Shown: positions 57,935-64,000 of the stretch, in pieces
Layout: every line of letters starts with the position of its first letter
Numbering within the stretch: position 1 is the stretch's first letter
Assembly (NCBI RefSeq): GCF_964355755.1
Contig: NC_092672.1
Span: 12,706,501 to 12,770,500, forward strand
DNA length: 64,000 bases
Source of the DNA: Antedon mediterranea
Lineage: Eukaryota; Echinodermata; Crinoidea; Comatulida; Antedonidae
Reading direction: 5' to 3'
The notes under the pieces: generated by a model
What the model saw: only the letters and a program-made list of their open reading frames with translations
Told to the model about the DNA's origin: nothing
Databases searched by the model: none
Made by a program: the position numbers and the translations under genes

Positions 57935-60030
57935 ATTAATAAGACCCATCTTTCTTTTCTCTTCCTTTAGATATCTGACATGCTTCATCTTACTCTTTCT
58001 TCTCGCTCTATTGTCCTGTCTCCTGTCTATTCCTTCCTTCCTTACTACTACTTAAATGTAAAATGTATGTATTAAGTATATATTATTGTACGTTAAAATA
58101 AAAATTAAAAATACAATTATATTTACTTTATTTTAGCATTGCTTTTTTTTATATTTTTAAATGAAGGCCAATGTCTGCTACAACTGCTATAATGTTAGTA
58201 GTATATCTATAGCACAAAACATAAAGAAACTACACGAGAGTTTACTGTATTATTCCAAAAAATATAAATACACTCATCATTACAATAAAGAAAAACAAGT
58301 ATTAAAGAGAGCATTGCACATCGCTGATGATAGCTACATCATTAGATTCGCATTAGATAAATTACTCATCCGTAGATGAATCCATTAGGACCAACTTACC
58401 CAACACTCATGATTTTACGATGTCATTTTGGAGTAATTACCAATAAACTTAAAACATAATTACCGTTTTAGACATCTCTCACGTCAACATTTCTTAATAT
58501 TCCTTGACTACATAATATTATAAAAATATGAGAAGATATGTTATATCATACATCGTATTCTATTCTATTTCAAAATAATTCAATATCGGTATAAACATAT
58601 TCTATGACCGTAATTATTTACTCTATTATTATTACTATCGACATTTAATACTAAGTCTTATATGATTATAGTAAAGATGATAACAATCATCATTGGTTTA
58701 ATACTATTTTGAAGAAATGTTTTAAGTAAACGTGCATGCGTACCACCATGATACACAGGCTGTTCCAGTTCTACTCTGTAGACCTGCCCAAAGTATGTAT
58801 ATTTATTGTCTTTTTTATGCTAATCATCTGCCAATTTTCTTTCTGAAAAAATATTTAAGCATTATACGTATGAAACGCCATAAGTGTCAAGTTTTTTTAA
58901 ACTAATATTATTGATTCGAAACACAGTCACAGTCATTATACAACATTTCTATAGACAAGGACACAATTTTAGCTCTCCAAAACTCATGACGCTATTGTAT
59001 ATCACATTGTGGTAAAATTATACGTGTGATGCTGAAAATGATGTATGAACTGATTTAAGTATAAATGGTAAAAACGAACGTAAAATTAAGTTCGGTAGTC
59101 TTTTTTATTTTTACAATGGACCCTCCGAATCACACATTTACAGTGTTGATAAGCTAATGGCTTGATACGTTATGTTAAGTTCAGAGGATAGACGCACTCT
59201 CAGAGAGCAATTACAAACCAATCATGGCTGAAGTTATTAAGAAACGAAAAATTAATTAAGATATGATAAGCTTATTTTTAAGAATGAGTCCTTTACCTTT
59301 GACTTAGATAATGATAAATTAGTTTAATTAAATTAAGTAGTGAATATGACATAGCCCATTCAACCATGATAACAAGCATAACAACTGTAAATTATAAATA
59401 CATGACAATATGCAACATTTCTATCTTCTATCTATGCATAGTTCATTCAAATGTTGAATGAAGCCCTCCTCATAACATTTCCATTTCTGTCTAATTCTTG
59501 CTGTCCTAGTCCATGCAGCCGTTCCAATGTAAGTTGTTAGATCATCTCTCTACCTTCTTTTCTGTCTTCCTCTTTTCCTCTTTTCTACCCTTGGTTCACA
59601 TTCTGTTAATCTGTATGTCCATCTATTATCTTGAAATCTTGTCACGTGCCCATTTAAAGGTGAATGATTTGAATTTTTATTCATATTTGATCATTTTATT
59701 ACTTATTTGGACATTTTAATCTTCTCTTAATCGTATCGTCTTGTTTTGTACATTTTTATCTGTGTTTATACATATTAATAGTACAAATGAGGGAGGAAGT
59801 TCAGGAAGGAAAGAAAAAAGATTACTTAATTTTGAATTAAAGTAAAATACTAAAGGAACGTATATATTGTAGCGTATTCCGTGGTACCTAATGTTTAGGT
59901 CCATGGTGGTACAATGCCCAACTGACAAACAGTTTACATTGTCAGTTGGTGATTGGTCTATTATGATAAGTAGGCCTAACTAACACTTCTTGGATGAAAA
60001 ATACACAACGTCTTTACAATTAATATTGTT
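57935..60030. other. Mostly unassigned
   Basis: Pyrimidine-rich stretches at 57950-58060 and 59540-59600. At 58738-58880 AAGTATGTATATTTATTGTC and ACGTATGAAACGCCATA echo the interior of the AGTCGCGT family (22300 and 23180), so a decayed fragment may be present. CAACTGACAA...TTGTCAGTTG at 59919-59948 is a short hairpin. Confidence 0.4.
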
Positions 60031-60032
60031 AT

Positions 60033-60245
60033 AAGGGCATGTGACGCAGTGTGTTGACTACTAATTGAGAGATCATGGGTTCGAGCCCAACGCTCGACGC
60101 ATTGCTTGTATCATAAGGCAATACACTTTACTTACGTTTGACTCTCTCCACTCCCATGTGTAGGCTATAAATGGGTACCTGTTATATCAGCAATATTATA
60201 TACCAGTTTACCCAGACACAAAATAACATTCCGTACTACCAAATG
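60033..60245 (+). mobile_element. tRNA-derived SINE
   Basis: The head GGGCATGTGACGCAGTGTGT then TCATGGGTTCGAGCCC is tRNA-like, with an intact B box. The body GCATTGCTTGTATCATAAGG, CAATACACTTTACTTACG, TTTGACTCTCTCCACTCCC and TATAAATGGGTACCTG is a SINE body of a type widespread in marine invertebrates. A GGTACCTG block is shared with the SINE at 49447. Confidence 0.75.
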
Positions 60246-61685
60246 GGTCCTAAAGCCAAGATAACAATTCATGTTCAATCTATGGAAAAATTTCGAAGAC
60301 GATAAGAAAGCCTAACACTACCGAACACATCGCAATAGAATAGACTCTGTAATCCAGAAATGATAATTGACAAATAATTTAAACTACTGTATACGCCACG
60401 CATATATATTTATTATATGTATTAACCCATTTCAACAGATAAATAGCTTAAAGCCACATATTAAAGTAGGCAGTACAACATTAATAAAAATCAATCAGTT
60501 TAATTTAATGTTTTCTATTTGATCAGAAATCAATTATTTCATTAACAAAATAACGTAGTTATGTTAACAAGGCGCGGTTATGAAAAAGGGATGAGAAAAG
60601 AAGGATTTATTTAATCGTTTGTGAAGTTCCTGTTTAGTTTCCTTCAGTGTATATGCTTTTGTTTCCCTTTTTTTCTTATTAATATCTTTCTAAAATAGAA
60701 ATTTAGGAAACATTTCTCAAAAATGTATTTCAATATCTCAATATTCACGACAGCCGTACAAGTGAAATACAAAATGCTCCATCAATGTGCATAATATCAT
60801 CGTTGGTAATTTGAGAACATTTATTACCTTGAGATAAAACGTAGCGCAATGTGTATTTAAGTATTATTACTAAAGACGGAAAGACAAACTAAAAACCTCG
60901 ATCTTTCCTGATATTATTTCTACAAAGCCAACACAACATTTCTCCAGGTGGTGAAATACAAACCAAGTCGAAAACTATCTGATGAAACTGATACAATGGA
61001 TGTGGGTCGAGACATTCTCTTATAAATTAATAGGGAATAAATACGCCGATTTAATAGAGGTAAAGTATTCTGGGTTACATGCTATGTTCATAGCACCCAA
61101 AACGAGAAATATTTCACTGGGAAAAACAATATCATTATTGTTTAACATAACCGAGAACATTATTAAAGATGTGGGTAAGATCTTGTGCGGAAATTAATAA
61201 TAAGTTAGTTTTGAGTTTAGAATACATCGAAGTCTTCCAATCCGCTTTCAATAATACTGTGGGATTAGAGCAGCTGATTTTTGAAGTGATATATTAGGTA
61301 GACTACCTGGATAAAAAGAAAATTACGAATTTCATATTATACGTTTCTGGTTGCTAGGCCACTTAATGAGTTATAAAGCTTTTCTTTTCGATATACAGGC
61401 ACACTTGAACTATACGCGTGGGTTTATTGTTCATTATACATCAAGACATAATATGTCGGATAGGTTACAGTAATACAAACATCACTGAAATTAATCACAG
61501 AAAGCAGATGGTTTGTTCGTAAAGTCACTAGATTATATACAGTTTCTGTATATTAATAATTATGAATATTTAAGTGTATTATAAACACTAATGATTTATA
61601 AGCAACACAGATTTTTTTTACATATATTTTTTTGTTTTTTTAATTCATTTCGGTAATAAACATGAAATAATAATTACAAAACAAA
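60246..61685. other. Nothing recognised
   Basis: AT-rich. A frame at 60982-61197 has no recognisable domain. Confidence 0.5.
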
Positions 61686-61686
61686 G

Positions 61687-62193
<507 letters not shown>

Positions 62194-62395
62194 AAACAAA
62201 TCAAATGATTTGTTTATATATATATATATATAAACAAATCAGGCAAAGAACATTATATATATAGTTCTTTGTTTTGTTCAGTTGGTAATTTACTAGCGTC
62301 TGTATCATTTATTTATATTTGGCTCTACATTTTGTATCGAGCACTTTCGCTTTCATGATCTGCGTTAAATTACCACGATTTATATATATGTATAT
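62194..62395. repeat. TA-centred palindromes with GCAAAGAACATT ends
   Basis: GATTTGTTTATATA...TATAAACAAATC occurs twice in mirror form around short TA cores (62176-62207 and 62206-62240). GGCAAAGAACATTATATAT and AGTTCTTTGTTTTG follow. Confidence 0.8.
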
Positions 62396-62575
62396 AAATC
62401 CAAAGGCAAATTACTGAAAAAATGACAATGCTGTGGGTATCAGTGGCTGGATCTCAATGGAGATACAAAAAAAAAGCGAAAAGCTAAATCAAAACGATAA
62501 AGTAAACAGCCAGAAAAGTTAGCAGAGCTTTCGGGCAGTATGACTAGCCCTTCATCATGCAAGTGAGGGAATTTG
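62396..62575 (+). mobile_element. Near-complete copy of the hammerhead-like TIR family
   Basis: AATCCAAAGGCAAATTACTG through ACAGCCAGAAAAGTTAGCAG, GAGCTTTCGGGCA and TAGCCCTTCATCATGC. The ribozyme-like core is damaged (ATGATGA instead of CTGATGA on the minus strand), and the right terminal repeat is replaced by GAATTTGGATAAAGTC. (TA)n lies at its left end. Confidence 0.8.
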
Positions 62576-62650
62576 GATAAAGTCATAGCATATGAGTTGG
62601 CAAGTGCTGCCTGGGTGAACAGGAATAAAAGAAATATAACAATAGAAACA

Positions 62651-62881
<231 letters not shown>

Positions 62882-63110
62882 TGTCACCGGTAAGGTGTCT
62901 CTCCGGATAATTGATTTTAAAATTATTTTTTATTTATTTTGTAAGTTGGTATTATTACAAGTATTTACATTAGATCAACAAATCATCACGCATCGTGACA
63001 CAAAATCATCTAAAACGATAACGAAAGTTTACAAATGCGCAATAATTATTCTTTGATGATCAAACAAGGTCGAACCGTTGAATAATGGCTTGCCTCTCGG
63101 AATCATTTTT
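62882..63110. other. Nothing recognised
   Basis: AT-rich; no gene. Confidence 0.4.
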
Positions 63111-63149
63111 ATGAGTTTAGAATTAATGTTCTGTGCCTGATGTGTTTAT

Positions 63150-63282
63150 ATATAAGTATCTCTTCGGATCCCGCTTCGTGAATAAAATACTGAAAGATGA
63201 GGCGGGGCTATATTTCCCGGCGGGGTCCAGGTGAAGAAGCCACCGGAAACAACGCGTTCTAGAGTCATTTGAGGCCATGTTA
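63150..63282 (-). other. GC-rich block next to (TGAG)n
   Basis: Clearly GC-richer than its surroundings. On the minus strand it is open as MASNDSRTRCFRWLLHLDP... for about 40 residues. I recognise no domain, and it may be the edge of another dispersed repeat. Confidence 0.25.
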
Positions 63283-63471
63283 AGTGGGTGGGTGAGTGGG
63301 TGGGTGGGTGGGTGAGTGTGTGAGTGAGTGAGTGAGTGAGTGAGTGAGTGAGTGAGTGAGTGAGTGAGTGAGTGAGTGAGTGAGTGAGTGAGTGAGTGAG
63401 TGAGTGAGTGGGGGAGTGAGTGAGTGAGTGAGTGAGTGAGTGAGTGAGTGAGTGAGTGAGTGAGTGAGTGA
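63283..63471. repeat. (TGAG)n / (TGGG)n microsatellite
   Basis: About 45 tetranucleotide units with a few TGGG and GGGG variants. Minus-strand frames repeating SLTH are by-products. Confidence 0.98.
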
Positions 63472-64000
63472 AAAGGAGAAACTAGACAAGACAAGAAAAT
63501 TAAAGGAAATGAAGTAAAAGGAAAAGAGACGAAAGAAAATAATGTAAAATACAATTTAGAAAAAATATTAAAAATATTCACTTTTTATTAACAATAACAA
63601 TAATTGTCCAGTTAAAGTGATTATTCAGTTATTATATTTCCTCTCACGTGAGTATCCTGTATATGTAAAAGGAAAAACTTTTCATAACATATAATACAGT
63701 TTGTACGTACGCATTTTGTATGTCATACAATTCATCCAAAATGAACATTAATACTAATGTTTAAATCTTTTCAACTCTCTTATATCCAACATACAAGTTT
63801 AGTCAAAAAGAGGCCTAGTTTATAACTGTTTAGTTATGTATGTAATCATGTGAGTGCAACGTGATCGACATCTTAAAATGAAAGCAAAATCCTTCTTAAA
63901 AGAAACATAATGCCCATACTTGTATGTTTTTGCTTTTTTTTTCGTTTGATTTCTACATATACACAAGGCAACTGAGGATATTGACATTAACTGAAAGAGG
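63472..64000. other. Nothing recognised
   Basis: AT-rich to the window end; no gene. Confidence 0.5.

Noticed and set aside
63123-63581. SLTH-repeat frame of 152 residues
   Set aside because: Produced by the (TGAG)n tract.

Overview
This is eukaryotic nuclear DNA. It is strongly AT-rich, mostly non-coding and full of repeats. Retroelement remains, tRNA-derived SINEs, foldback elements, long (TA)n microsatellites and the very frequent palindromic word TAGGCCTA suggest a marine invertebrate. An echinoderm or other invertebrate deuterostome is my impression only; species and chromosome cannot be read from the sequence.

Only one host gene is well supported: an apparently intronless immunoglobulin-superfamily membrane receptor at 50204-51580. 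It has a signal peptide, three Ig-like domains, one membrane span and a tail with an ITIM-like tyrosine motif. The other recognisable coding sequences belong to mobile DNA. At 51871-53199 is a Penelope-like retroelement remnant (end of the reverse transcriptase plus a GIY-YIG endonuclease) bounded by perfect 173-bp inverted repeats. At about 56680-57925 (minus) is a decayed LINE fragment, split by a 420-bp foldback element with a 6-bp target duplication. At about 2736-3330 (minus) is a decayed C2H2 zinc-finger reading frame.

Layout. 1-240: a chimeric tRNA/5S-derived SINE. 240-8269: a candidate 8-kb element whose ends are long tandem arrays of CTTG..CAAG palindromes. 9.7-15.2 kb: a duplicated cassette holding a TATA/CRE-like core promoter, plus foldback and inverted repeats. 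16.9-28.5 kb: at least five copies of a family with AGTCGCGT ends and an internal GTCGGTCG repeat, an LTR-like element, short-period tandem arrays and a palindromic array. 27-31 kb: a triplicated 152-bp unit, a 44-bp minisatellite and a MITE. 32-33.5 kb: a cluster of small terminal-inverted-repeat elements with a hammerhead-like core, embedded in (TA)n. 34-49 kb: little recognisable, with a possible promoter/first exon near 38 kb. 49-58 kb: the receptor gene and its mobile neighbours. 60-64 kb: a SINE, a tRNA-like gene inside a terminal-inverted-repeat element, very long (TA)n tracts at the centre of inverted repeats, and a (TGAG)n tract.

No pathway or operon-like logic links these parts. The biology here is a single receptor gene in a repeat-dominated landscape. 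The notable themes are inverted-repeat elements that sit in or around (TA)n microsatellites, and hammerhead-ribozyme-like cores in two different repeat families.
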